DNA of 64,000 bases from an uncultured Bacteroidota bacterium (GTDB lineage Bacteria > Bacteroidota > Bacteroidia > Flavobacteriales > Flavobacteriaceae), in contig CACHSA010000002.1 of NCBI GenBank assembly GCA_902582405.1, positions 1 through 64,000 of the forward strand, read 5' to 3'. A model generated the notes under the pieces. It was not told where the DNA came from, searched no databases, and saw nothing but the letters and a program-made list of their open reading frames with translations. A program made the translations under genes and the position numbers. Positions within the stretch are counted from its first letter, which is position 1. Every line of letters begins with the position of its first letter. Positions 26,556 to 34,879 of this stretch are shown piece by piece.

Positions 26556-26993
26556 ATGAAATATTTAATTTTTTTATGCTTTCTTATACTATCTGTTAAT
26601 ATTTATTCTCAGGAAGAGAAAGCTAGTATTGAAGATTTTGTTAGCGAGCATCAAGGTCTTGAAGAAAACGAAAGTGGTGAGATAACTCCAATAAACGATA
26701 GAGAAATCAACAAAAAAATCCGTTTCTTTATTGAAGAGAGATTTGTTAATGTTGAGTTTACTAGAAATATCATTTGGGACAACTATCAAACATTTATAAG
26801 TCCTTATGATAGATATCACTACCATACTTTTATAGTCCAAGTTAAGGTTCAAGGGCACGATCGATTAAAATATCTAGAGGTAACATATTACCCAAGAACA
26901 GAAAAAGTCGAGAGTGGGTTTGAATGGGACGACGAAACAATGGAATTTGAAGACAGAACAAAAGTAAAAGAGGTTGAAGCTATTAATTCTTAA
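26556..26993 (+). CDS. Hypothetical secreted protein, 145 residues
   Basis: Not recognised. The N-terminus (MKYLIFLCFLILSVNIYSQ) is a clear signal peptide with cleavage before or after the Gln. The mature protein is acidic and has one compact predicted alpha/beta core: ERFVNVEFTRNIIWD, then a Tyr/His-rich stretch SPYDRYHYHTFIVQVKV and LKYLEVTYYPRTEKV. An intact reading frame, signal peptide and plausible promoter support it as a real gene. It ends 22 bases from the convergent pdeM gene. Confidence 0.65.
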   Translation: MKYLIFLCFLILSVNIYSQEEKASIEDFVSEHQGLEENESGEITPINDREINKKIRFFIEERFVNVEFTRNIIWDNYQTFISPYDRYHYHTFIVQVKVQGHDRLKYLEVTYYPRTEKVESGFEWDDETMEFEDRTKVKEVEAINS

Positions 26994-27014
26994 GGATTAT
27001 TTTCCACGCTTTCA

Positions 27015-27659
27015 TCAATTTGTTTTCTCTTTTACTTCGATAACTTCCTTATTTGTTATTACAAATACTTGATCTTCATTTTTAATTTTTGGTAGGTGCA
27101 TTCCTGTAAAACCGCCAAAGGAAGGTAATATTATCTGATTTTTATTATAGATGAAGCAAGGGAATTTCATTGTTTGTTTTCCTTTTCCGGTTAATCTTAC
27201 CCCGGGGTGAATATGTCCAGAAAACACAAAATAATCATTTATTTTTTTTGGATGATGTGTGAAAAGAAACTTTTCAATTTTTAAATCATTATAAGTTTTT
27301 ATTCCTACTTGTTGAAATTTTAATTTTGGAATGATATCGTGGTTACCCTTTATTAAGATGATTTTTAATACACTTTTTTTTACCCAATTCTCAAATAAAA
27401 ACCATTCGTTATTAAGGGAGCTATGAAATAAATCTCCCAAAAAAATTATTTGAGAAAAATTAAGTGAATTTTTAAGCTTGGAAATCTTGTCATAAAATAC
27501 GCCTTGAACTTTTCTAGGTACTGGTATACCGCTCTTTCTAAAGTGACCTACTTTTCCCAAATGTAAATCTGCAAGTAAAAGAGTATTTTTTTCTTTCCAA
27601 TATATAGCTCCTGTTTTATGTAAGTAAAAATGATTATTAAATATTACTATCTCTTTCAT
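27015..27659 (-). CDS. pdeM: Ligase-associated DNA damage response endonuclease PdeM
   Basis: A 214-residue metallophosphoesterase. The dimetal site is complete: LLADLHLGK (DxH), FLGDLFHS (GDxxH-like), LIKGNHD (GNHD) and FVFSGHIHPG (GHxH). The gene is the last of four tightly overlapping minus-strand genes (exonuclease, ligase, helicase, PdeM), an arrangement known in many bacteria as the Lhr/LigB repair cassette. Its start overlaps the helicase stop by 4 bases. A role in DNA end processing is established for the family only in outline. Confidence 0.9.
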   Translation of the reverse strand: MKEIVIFNNHFYLHKTGAIYWKEKNTLLLADLHLGKVGHFRKSGIPVPRKVQGVFYDKISKLKNSLNFSQIIFLGDLFHSSLNNEWFLFENWVKKSVLKIILIKGNHDIIPKLKFQQVGIKTYNDLKIEKFLFTHHPKKINDYFVFSGHIHPGVRLTGKGKQTMKFPCFIYNKNQIILPSFGGFTGMHLPKIKNEDQVFVITNKEVIEVKEKTN

Positions 27660-30073
27660 TTAACAGACTTTTCAAGTTGTAAATACATTTTTCTAATTCG
27701 ATCCTCAACACTTTCGGATGACATTTTACTTCTAATTCTATCGGTAATTAGTGGAAATGAAAATGGTGTCGGATATTTGCAGTCTTTCCAAACCACTTTT
27801 AGATTTTCAATTTTTTCAAAAGTCCTCTGTATTCTTGAACTTTCTATTCCATGATCAAAGGTTTCATTTATAGCTTGTTGGTAAAGTAAGTTGTCAGGTT
27901 CGTATTCTTTGAATACATCATAAAATAATTGAGACCCTGACTGGAGCTGCTTTGTTTTAACTGGCTTTGTAGGGTACCCTTGAAAAACCAATCCTGAAAT
28001 TACTGCAATTTCTCTAAACTTTCTCCTACTCATTTCAGAAATATTTACACTTTTTGATAGGTCGTCTAATAAATAATCTTTTGTTAGTAAATTATTTTCT
28101 ATAAAAATATTTCTATCAAACTCTTGATCTGATAGAAGCTCAAATCCATAATCATTGACGGATATCGTAAAAGTTATTGGATAAAGTAAACTTATTCTAT
28201 ATGCCAGTAGGCTTGAAACTGCTTCATTGACTGCATATCCTTCAAAAAGGTAAAATAAAGTATGAAAACCCTCTTTAGTTTTAAAGCGCTCAATAAGCAG
28301 TTCGTCACTCTTGGGTATTTTTGATTCTCGGTTCTGTTGATTAAACATACTATCTAGGGCTTTGAACTCTTTTGTTGAATAACTTTTTTTGTTGTGAAAA
28401 GTGTTTTTTAATAGATCACTTAAATTAGAACTAAAGCTAAATCTTCCTCCAATCCAAGCTGGAATTTTAGCTTTATTTAATTTCGATTTTCTAACTATTA
28501 CCTCCATGCCTTTAAGAGTTAAAAGTTCTAAGTTTTTCCCTGCAAATGCAAAGACCTCTCCTTTAGATAATTTTGACACAAACCATTCTTCAATTGTCCC
28601 TAGTTGTTTACCAGTTTGATATTTAACTTTTAATACCGAATCACTTACAATTGTACCCATTGAAAGCCTGTGTCTCAATGCAATCCCTTTATCTTGAACC
28701 ACCATAAGTCCGTCCTCTAAAATTTGTACTTTTTTGAATTCATCATAATATTCTAAAGATTGGCTACCCTTAGTTAAAAAGTTTAGAATCCATTTCCATT
28801 TACTAGAATTAATCGTTTGAAAACTAAATGTTTTTTTTATCAATGAAAAAATTTCGTCAGGAAAAAAACCTTCTCCAATTGCAAGAGTAGTTAGAAATTG
28901 AATCAACACGTCATAGGAATTAATATGTGGTAGTCGGTCTTCAATCATTTGTTTTTTAATTCCCTCTTGTAAAGCTACAGATTCAATTAATTCAATTGCG
29001 TGGGTAGGAAGAAAATATATTGTACTGGGATTATTAGGTTGGTGTCCACTCCTACCAGCCCTTTGAATAAACCTTCCAACACCTTTCGGGCTTCCAACTT
29101 GGATACACACTTCAACTGGACTAAAGTCAACTCCTAAGTCAAGACTAGAAGTACATACGACAACCTTTAATTTATTTTCTCTAAGTCTATTTTCTACCCA
29201 TAGTCTTATTTTTTTATCAATACTCCCGTGATGCATTGCAATTTCTCCGGCTAATTCTGGGTAAGAATGTATGATTGTGTGATACCAAATTTCACACTGT
29301 GAACGTGTATTGGTAAAAATTAAAGTTGTTTTACCTTTTCTAATAATTTTTATTACCTCACCTATCAAATGAGTACCTAAATGACCTCTCCATGGAAATC
29401 TCTCCATACTTTTTGGGATGATGGATTTTACATTTATCTTTTTATTTATTTTAGATGTAATGGTTTTGAAGGTGTTTCCTATTCCCATTAATATCTCACC
29501 AGCTAGTTTTTTGTTCCCAAGTGTTGCAGATATACCAATAATTTTGATTTTAGGTATTAAAAATTTAAGATATGAGATTGCTAGTTCTACCTGAACACCC
29601 CTTTTTGTTCCTAAAAGTTCGTGCCACTCATCAACTACTATGGATCTCAAATTTTTAAAAACATCTTTGTGCTTTTTTGAACTTAAAAGGATATGTAAAG
29701 TTTCTGGCGTAGTTATTAATCCAAAAGGAAAGTTTTTGTTTTGTTTTGTCCTCCTGCTCTGTGGAGTATCTCCTGTTCTTAAATCAACATTTATGTCAGT
29801 TTTTAAATCTGTACATAACTGTTGTGTAGATTTCTGGATTTCAACGGCCAAAGCTCTAAGTGGGGTAATCCATATAACATTTATTCCTTCTTCAATTTTT
29901 TTTAGTTCAAAAGATTCATTTAATATACCTCCCCAAACAGCATACGTCTTTCCTGTTCCCGTCGGAGCATGAAGCATTATATTTTTCCCTTTCGCGTAGT
30001 GTTCCCAACAATCAACTTGAAAGTCCTGGGGTTTCCAGCCCTTTGCTTTAAACAATTTTTCCACTGGCCTCAT
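27656..30073 (-). CDS. Ligase-associated DEXH-box helicase (Lhr-like)
   Basis: An 805-residue superfamily 2 helicase. Walker A is HAPTGTGKTYAV (residues 35-46), motif II is VVDEWHELLG, motif III ISATLGN, and motif VI VGRFIQRAGRSGHQP. The C-terminal half is the long Lhr-type region with a winged helix. Its relatives are encoded together with an ATP-dependent ligase, a metallo-beta-lactamase exonuclease and PdeM, exactly as here. It overlaps both neighbours by 4 bases (ATGA). It probably unwinds damaged DNA ahead of end processing; the substrate in this organism is inferred. Confidence 0.92.
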   Translation of the reverse strand: MRPVEKLFKAKGWKPQDFQVDCWEHYAKGKNIMLHAPTGTGKTYAVWGGILNESFELKKIEEGINVIWITPLRALAVEIQKSTQQLCTDLKTDINVDLRTGDTPQSRRTKQNKNFPFGLITTPETLHILLSSKKHKDVFKNLRSIVVDEWHELLGTKRGVQVELAISYLKFLIPKIKIIGISATLGNKKLAGEILMGIGNTFKTITSKINKKINVKSIIPKSMERFPWRGHLGTHLIGEVIKIIRKGKTTLIFTNTRSQCEIWYHTIIHSYPELAGEIAMHHGSIDKKIRLWVENRLRENKLKVVVCTSSLDLGVDFSPVEVCIQVGSPKGVGRFIQRAGRSGHQPNNPSTIYFLPTHAIELIESVALQEGIKKQMIEDRLPHINSYDVLIQFLTTLAIGEGFFPDEIFSLIKKTFSFQTINSSKWKWILNFLTKGSQSLEYYDEFKKVQILEDGLMVVQDKGIALRHRLSMGTIVSDSVLKVKYQTGKQLGTIEEWFVSKLSKGEVFAFAGKNLELLTLKGMEVIVRKSKLNKAKIPAWIGGRFSFSSNLSDLLKNTFHNKKSYSTKEFKALDSMFNQQNRESKIPKSDELLIERFKTKEGFHTLFYLFEGYAVNEAVSSLLAYRISLLYPITFTISVNDYGFELLSDQEFDRNIFIENNLLTKDYLLDDLSKSVNISEMSRRKFREIAVISGLVFQGYPTKPVKTKQLQSGSQLFYDVFKEYEPDNLLYQQAINETFDHGIESSRIQRTFEKIENLKVVWKDCKYPTPFSFPLITDRIRSKMSSESVEDRIRKMYLQLEKSVK

Positions 30074-31656
30074 ACTAACAACTTTTTTAAGTCTTCAACT
30101 GAATTAGCCTCGGAAATTTTTTTGTCATGTCTTTGTCTTAAAATCCTGGGGAAACGTACTGAAACTCCACTTTTGTGTCTAGACGACACCGAGACTCCCT
30201 CAAACGCTATTTCAAAAACAAGTAGAGGTTTTACTTGTCTTACTGGACCAAATCTATTTAATGTGTTTTGTTTTACAAATCTGTCAACCTCTTTTATTTC
30301 TTTGTCATTAAGCCCTGAATATGCTTTAGCAAAAGTTACCAATTCTCCGTTATTCCATAATGCAAATGTGTAATCTGTATATAAATTTGTTCTTCTACCG
30401 TGACCTCTCATTGCATAAGTCAAAACTGCATCAATAGTCTTTGGATCAGATTTCCATTTCCACCAATTCCCCTTTATTCTTCCAACTTCATATTTTGAGT
30501 TTTTTCTTTTAATCATCAATCCTTCACTCTTTTTTTTACCAGCATTCTCCCTTTCTTTTTCGACTTCTTCCCAACTTTTAAATTTCATGTAATTGGATAA
30601 TCTAATCGGTGATGAGAGGTTTGAATTATTTTTTAAAATGACCTCTAATTTTTTTTGTCTCTCAAATAAAGGTAAGGCCCTTATATCCTTACCTCCAATT
30701 TCTAGAAGATCATAAGCCATTATTATAATAGGGTTTTCATGCAAATCCTTTTTGGAAATATTTTTTTTCCCAATCCTTTTTTGCAAGGTGTTAAAATCTC
30801 CAATTACTCCATTTTTAAAAGGTAATAATTCACCATCTATAACCGTTCCGTTTGGAAGTTGTTGTGATAAAATTTTTAGTTCAGGGAAATTTTTTGTGAT
30901 CAGATCTTCACCTCTACTCCATAAGTAAAAATTATCATCTCTAACAATTAATTGTGCTCTCATACCGTCCCACTTATGTTCTATATGCCATTCGCTTACA
31001 TCCGATTTTGAAAATAAATCCAAATCTATAGGGTAAGCTAGATAAAACGGGTATGGTTTTGATAGTTGATCTTTTGGGTTAGGATTGATTATTAATTTTT
31101 CAAGAGTGGTTGTCTGTGGATCCCATTCTCCCATTAAGCGATGAGAAATAATATGTTCTTCAATATTTACTGCTTTGGACAAAGCTCTAGTCATTAATTT
31201 TTGGCTAATACCAATTCTAAATCCACCGGTTAAAATTTTATTAAATACAAATCTTTCATAGTTGTTAAACCCCTTCCATCTTTTCAAGATATATTTTTTT
31301 TTCTCTTCATCTGTTTTATCTTTTAATGATATTATTTCTTTAATGCAGTCAGTTAAAGATATTTTGAATGAAAAATTATCTTGAATGATTAATAAAGATA
31401 TTGTCTCAGCAAGGTCCCCAACTATATGATATGATTCTTCAAAAAGCCATTGAGGCAAATCGCTCTCCTCTGAGGCCCACTGTCTAAGAAGAGTTGTTGT
31501 CATTGGCCTTTTAGGTCTTCTATGGGACATTAGTGCAATAGCCCACAACATATCTTCATTTGAAGATTTTAAAAAATAATTTGATAACGATTCAACTTTA
31601 AGGTTAGTCTTATTAGTGCTGTCAAGAGTTTTAATTAAGCGTGCAAACTTTCTCAC
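30070..31656 (-). CDS. ATP-dependent DNA ligase (LigB/LigD-like, repair cassette)
   Basis: A 528-residue ATP-dependent DNA ligase, distinct from the NAD-dependent replicative LigA. The adenylated lysine is Lys228 in EHKWDGMRAQL. The other nucleotidyl-transferase motifs are IDGELLPF, IIIMAYDLLEIGG, SEGLMIKRKNSKYE and WWKWK. An N-terminal helical DNA-binding domain (residues 1-200) and a C-terminal OB domain complete the usual architecture. It overlaps the exonuclease gene upstream and helicase downstream by 4 bases each. Confidence 0.93.
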   Translation of the reverse strand: MRKFARLIKTLDSTNKTNLKVESLSNYFLKSSNEDMLWAIALMSHRRPKRPMTTTLLRQWASEESDLPQWLFEESYHIVGDLAETISLLIIQDNFSFKISLTDCIKEIISLKDKTDEEKKKYILKRWKGFNNYERFVFNKILTGGFRIGISQKLMTRALSKAVNIEEHIISHRLMGEWDPQTTTLEKLIINPNPKDQLSKPYPFYLAYPIDLDLFSKSDVSEWHIEHKWDGMRAQLIVRDDNFYLWSRGEDLITKNFPELKILSQQLPNGTVIDGELLPFKNGVIGDFNTLQKRIGKKNISKKDLHENPIIIMAYDLLEIGGKDIRALPLFERQKKLEVILKNNSNLSSPIRLSNYMKFKSWEEVEKERENAGKKKSEGLMIKRKNSKYEVGRIKGNWWKWKSDPKTIDAVLTYAMRGHGRRTNLYTDYTFALWNNGELVTFAKAYSGLNDKEIKEVDRFVKQNTLNRFGPVRQVKPLLVFEIAFEGVSVSSRHKSGVSVRFPRILRQRHDKKISEANSVEDLKKLLV

Positions 31657-32654
31657 TGTTGATTTTCTATTTCTGGTGTTTCTTGTTCGTATTCTGTTTT
31701 TTCTGGCAGCGCATTTAGTCCTTGTTCATATAAATACTTTGCAAAAATATCAGTATAACCATGAGTAGTAATTACATTCTCACATTCAGTTGAATTAACT
31801 GCAGACAACAATCCATCCCAGTCTGCGTGATCAGATAATACAAATGATCTGTCCACTGCCCTTCTTCTTCTTGCACCTCTTATAGCCATCCATCCTGACG
31901 CATATCCAGTGGATGTAATTCCTAATTTTTTACTCCATGCGCTTCCCAAAACAGCGGGTGGTGCAAGTACCAGATTACCCTCAATTTCCTTTTTTGAAGT
32001 ATCTCTTGTTATGAGAGTAGTTTTTGGAAAATCTATTTTAGATCTTAAAACTTCTGTCATTTTTTCAGTGGCTCCATGTGTGAAAATTTTTCCAATTTCA
32101 GGATCTAAATTTTTTAGAAGTCTTTGAATTTTTCCAAGGGAATAACCCATTAATAAACTAGTTATACCATTTGACTTATTTTTAGTCCACCAATTATTTA
32201 TTTGCTCGTGGATAATCATTGGTTCTTCCCACTTGTAAACAGGTAAGCCAAAGGTACATTCAGTTATAAATGTATTGCATTTGATTGGTTCATAAGGAGT
32301 AGAAATTTTGTCATCCTGGGTTTTAAAATCACCAGTAAAAACCCAAACTTCACCTTTATATTCAACTCTTATTTGCGAGGAGCCAGGAACATGTCCAGCA
32401 GGATGGAATGAAAAAATAACTCCGTTAATATGGAATTTTTCTCCATATTTTTTACCCGTAACACTTATATCTCCTAATCTATGTTTTAAAATAGGGACAT
32501 TATCATTTTGTGTTATATAGCTTTTACTACCCCATCTTGCATGATCAGAATGTCCATGGGTAATTAATGCCTTTTTTACTCCTCTCCATGGGTCTAAATA
32601 AACATCAGCCTGTGAACAATAAATACCGTTAGATGTAAACTCGAGTAATTTCAT
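31653..32654 (-). CDS. Ligase-associated DNA damage response exonuclease (metallo-beta-lactamase fold)
   Basis: A 333-residue metallo-beta-lactamase / beta-CASP type nuclease related to SNM1 and CPSF73. Metal motifs are ALITHGHSDHARWG (HxHxDH), a later HPAGHVPGSSQI with its His, VWVFTGDFK with its Asp, and FVLSDHADWDG. It is the first of the four ATGA-overlapping repair genes; a 55-residue Cys-rich gene lies 34 bases upstream on the same strand. The family is predicted to trim DNA ends before ligation. Confidence 0.9.
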   Translation of the reverse strand: MKLLEFTSNGIYCSQADVYLDPWRGVKKALITHGHSDHARWGSKSYITQNDNVPILKHRLGDISVTGKKYGEKFHINGVIFSFHPAGHVPGSSQIRVEYKGEVWVFTGDFKTQDDKISTPYEPIKCNTFITECTFGLPVYKWEEPMIIHEQINNWWTKNKSNGITSLLMGYSLGKIQRLLKNLDPEIGKIFTHGATEKMTEVLRSKIDFPKTTLITRDTSKKEIEGNLVLAPPAVLGSAWSKKLGITSTGYASGWMAIRGARRRRAVDRSFVLSDHADWDGLLSAVNSTECENVITTHGYTDIFAKYLYEQGLNALPEKTEYEQETPEIENQQ

Positions 32655-32688
32655 TTAATAAAAATTTGTTTCTGAAAGTTCATCCAAT

Positions 32689-32856
32689 TTAACCTTTCCA
32701 TGTTCCCCCGTAAGTATAATTATCATTTCTGGGTTTAACAATCAATAAACAAACTTTACAAATAAAAACCCAATCCTTATTAGAATAATGTTTTGATAGA
32801 TATTTTACTCTATAAAGGCTATTAAATTCATTTTTACATTTCTCGCATTTCTTCAT
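32689..32856 (-). CDS. Small CxxC/CxxC protein, 55 residues
   Basis: Translating the minus strand from the ATG at 32856 gives 55 residues with two zinc-knuckle-like pairs, C4EKC7 and C33KVC36, in MKKCEKCKNEFNSLYRVKY and WVFICKVCLLIV, and an end reading YTYGGTWKG. The two CxxC pairs and the YGGTWK ending fit a conserved family of tiny putative metal-binding proteins of unknown function, as far as I recognise it. It precedes the exonuclease gene by 34 bases on the same strand, so it may be the first gene of the repair operon. Its short length is why automated callers could miss it. Confidence 0.7.
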   Translation of the reverse strand: MKKCEKCKNEFNSLYRVKYLSKHYSNKDWVFICKVCLLIVKPRNDNYTYGGTWKG

Positions 32857-32888
32857 TTATTTCAATATCCTATTTTTGTAACTTATAA

Positions 32889-33104
32889 ATGAGAGCTATA
32901 ATCCTTGCAGTTGCCATATTTTATCATTGTGCTAAAGATAATGATTCAAAAGACTGTATCGATGAATTAAAAATTTCTAATACTGTTTGCATAGAAATAT
33001 ACGACCCAGTCTGTGGATGTAATAATAAAACATATTCAAATAATTGTTATGCAAATGCTAATGGAATTACTTATTATACTAAAGGAGAATGTAAGATAAA
33101 TTGA
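32889..33104 (+). CDS. Kazal-type protease inhibitor domain protein, 71 residues
   Basis: A short secreted protein or lipoprotein. After a hydrophobic start (RAIILAVAIFYHC, possible lipobox with Cys14) it has a Kazal-like domain: EIYDPVCGCNNKTYSNNCYA followed by GITYYTKGEC matches the family's 'PVCG.dg.tY.N.C....' core with paired cysteines. Kazal domains inhibit serine proteases. Its stop codon overlaps the ATG of the DUF4832 gene (ATGA), so the two are translationally coupled. The lipobox is not ideal, so anchoring is uncertain. Confidence 0.75.
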   Translation: MRAIILAVAIFYHCAKDNDSKDCIDELKISNTVCIEIYDPVCGCNNKTYSNNCYANANGITYYTKGECKIN

Positions 33105-34513
33105 TGATGAGAATTTTAATCTTTTTAAATTTTCTTGGATTTCTCATTACATTAAATGCTTGTAAAAAAACTGATAATCCTTTTTCAGAAGAAACCACAT
33201 CAAAAATTGTGGAATACACGTATCCAAAAAATGACGGCCCTTATAAAAATCCATTGAAAGGGTGGAATACGGGTTGGTGGAAAGATTACGATTATGCATC
33301 AGTTGGTTTTCAGTACGTCAAATGGAAAGATTTTGAGCCAACAAATGGTAATTTTAACTATGATTATATAGAGGAAGTCATTAATAGGCCTGGGAGTGCC
33401 GGTAGGCACGTAATTTTAAGGCTTTATGTTGATTGGTACGGGGAAGATGAAGTTTCAGATGGCGGTCCAAGCTGGCTTTACAATGAAATTGGTGTTGAAA
33501 GATTGAAAGATGAAAATGGGAAATACATAACTAATTTTAATAATGAAAAATTTATTTCTGAAGCTGAAGAGGCAATTATAGCTCTTTCTATCATGTACGA
33601 CTCTGATCCTAGAATTTATGCCTTTCAACTTGGTGTAATCGGATATTGGGGCGAATGGCATAGCTATGGGTATTCTCAAGAATTTTATCTAACCAAAGAA
33701 ACCAAAGATAAAATACTTGGCATTTATAAAGATAATTTTAATAACAAAAAACTAATGGGCCGTTACCCATGGATAGAGCCCCTAAAGTCAACAGGAAATA
33801 TTGGTTTCCACAACGATTATTTTGGACCAGTTCCTCATAGCGATGAATTTGACAAATCTATTTTTGAGAGTAACAAATGGATTGAAGGACCAATCGGAGG
33901 AGAATATCCACCACAGATATCTGAAAATGAATTTAATCAGATTTATCTAAATGGTTTAGGTGAGGCAATGATTAAAAGAGGACATTATTCAACTATGAAA
34001 GTAATTAATGCTTGTGAAAATGAAAGTGACGAATTATGCAACGTTTTTATGAAACTACATAAATTAATGGGATACAACTACCAGATAGAAAAATGTAGAT
34101 TTCAAGAAAGAATTTTAACTGATGAATTACTATCAATTGAACTTGAAATAATTAACATTGGTGTTGCTCCAATGTATTATGATTGGGACATTGAATTTGG
34201 TATTTTAAGTAATGAAAAAAAACTGTTAAAAATATTCGAGACCGATTATAAAACATCTGGAATTTTACCTGGTGACAAAAATATTTTTAGAGTTGATGAG
34301 TCCTTGCCAAACTTATCAAAAGGAAAGTACAACTTAGGCGTTAGGATAGTTCAGCCCAATTCTCAAAATGAAAAATCAGATATTTGGAAATTGGATTCTA
34401 GAAACACATATATTCTGTTTTCTAACGAAATTGAGGTGATTAATGGATATTGGAATTCACAAAATGCCTTAGAGGGCGGATGGTCAATTCTAGGTGATTT
34501 TAAAATTGAATAA
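33104..34513 (+). CDS. DUF4832 domain lipoprotein (glycoside-hydrolase-like barrel)
   Basis: A 469-residue predicted lipoprotein (lipobox at NACKKTDN). The N-terminal two-thirds form a TIM-barrel-like region with NPLKGWNTGWW, GRHVILRLYVDWYGED and FQLGVIGYWGEWHSYG, where Glu residues in 'YWGEW' resemble a glycoside hydrolase acid/base. The C-terminal third is the DUF4832 beta domain (LSIELEIINIGVAPMYYDW). The family is associated with polysaccharide degradation but activity is unproven. A TTG at 33101 is in frame; the ATG at 33104 is preferred. It is coupled to the Kazal gene. Confidence 0.8.
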   Translation: MMRILIFLNFLGFLITLNACKKTDNPFSEETTSKIVEYTYPKNDGPYKNPLKGWNTGWWKDYDYASVGFQYVKWKDFEPTNGNFNYDYIEEVINRPGSAGRHVILRLYVDWYGEDEVSDGGPSWLYNEIGVERLKDENGKYITNFNNEKFISEAEEAIIALSIMYDSDPRIYAFQLGVIGYWGEWHSYGYSQEFYLTKETKDKILGIYKDNFNNKKLMGRYPWIEPLKSTGNIGFHNDYFGPVPHSDEFDKSIFESNKWIEGPIGGEYPPQISENEFNQIYLNGLGEAMIKRGHYSTMKVINACENESDELCNVFMKLHKLMGYNYQIEKCRFQERILTDELLSIELEIINIGVAPMYYDWDIEFGILSNEKKLLKIFETDYKTSGILPGDKNIFRVDESLPNLSKGKYNLGVRIVQPNSQNEKSDIWKLDSRNTYILFSNEIEVINGYWNSQNALEGGWSILGDFKIE

Positions 34514-34604
34514 TTAACTATTAATAGTTAATATCTTATCTATCTTATGGATTTTTTAACATAAAATTTTTTTCAAAATTATGTAACTTTAAATAAAGCC
34601 ACAT

Positions 34605-34760
34605 ATGAAAAAAATCGATGCTTCCTATCTCAAGAAAAAAATAAATCAACTTAACAAGAAAATACATAGAGCTGAAAGACAAGGCAATGAAAATAAAATT
34701 TGGTGGAGAAAAATGAAATTGGAGAAATTAAAGGAAAAGCTCGTTAAAATTTCTGCATAA
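34605..34760 (+). CDS. Small basic helical protein, 51 residues (tentative)
   Basis: In the 366-base gap between the DUF4832 gene and the LVIVD gene an ATG at 34605 opens 51 codons: MKKIDASYLKKKINQLNKKI at the start and a Trp-Trp-Arg in the middle, ending KLVKISA. It is strongly basic, has a heptad-like Leu/Ile/Lys pattern, and no cysteine or signal peptide. Its regular codon use and clean start and stop suggest a real gene, but no family is recognised. Nothing else is seen in the gap apart from AT-rich sequence. Confidence 0.4.
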   Translation: MKKIDASYLKKKINQLNKKIHRAERQGNENKIWWRKMKLEKLKEKLVKISA

Positions 34761-34879
34761 AATCTTACTTTTCTTGTCTATACAATATTTTAACAAGAAC
34801 TAATTTGTTGAAATTTAAACATAGATTTGATATTTCACCTAATCTCTATATATTGTTGTTTAATACTAAGTAAATTTCA

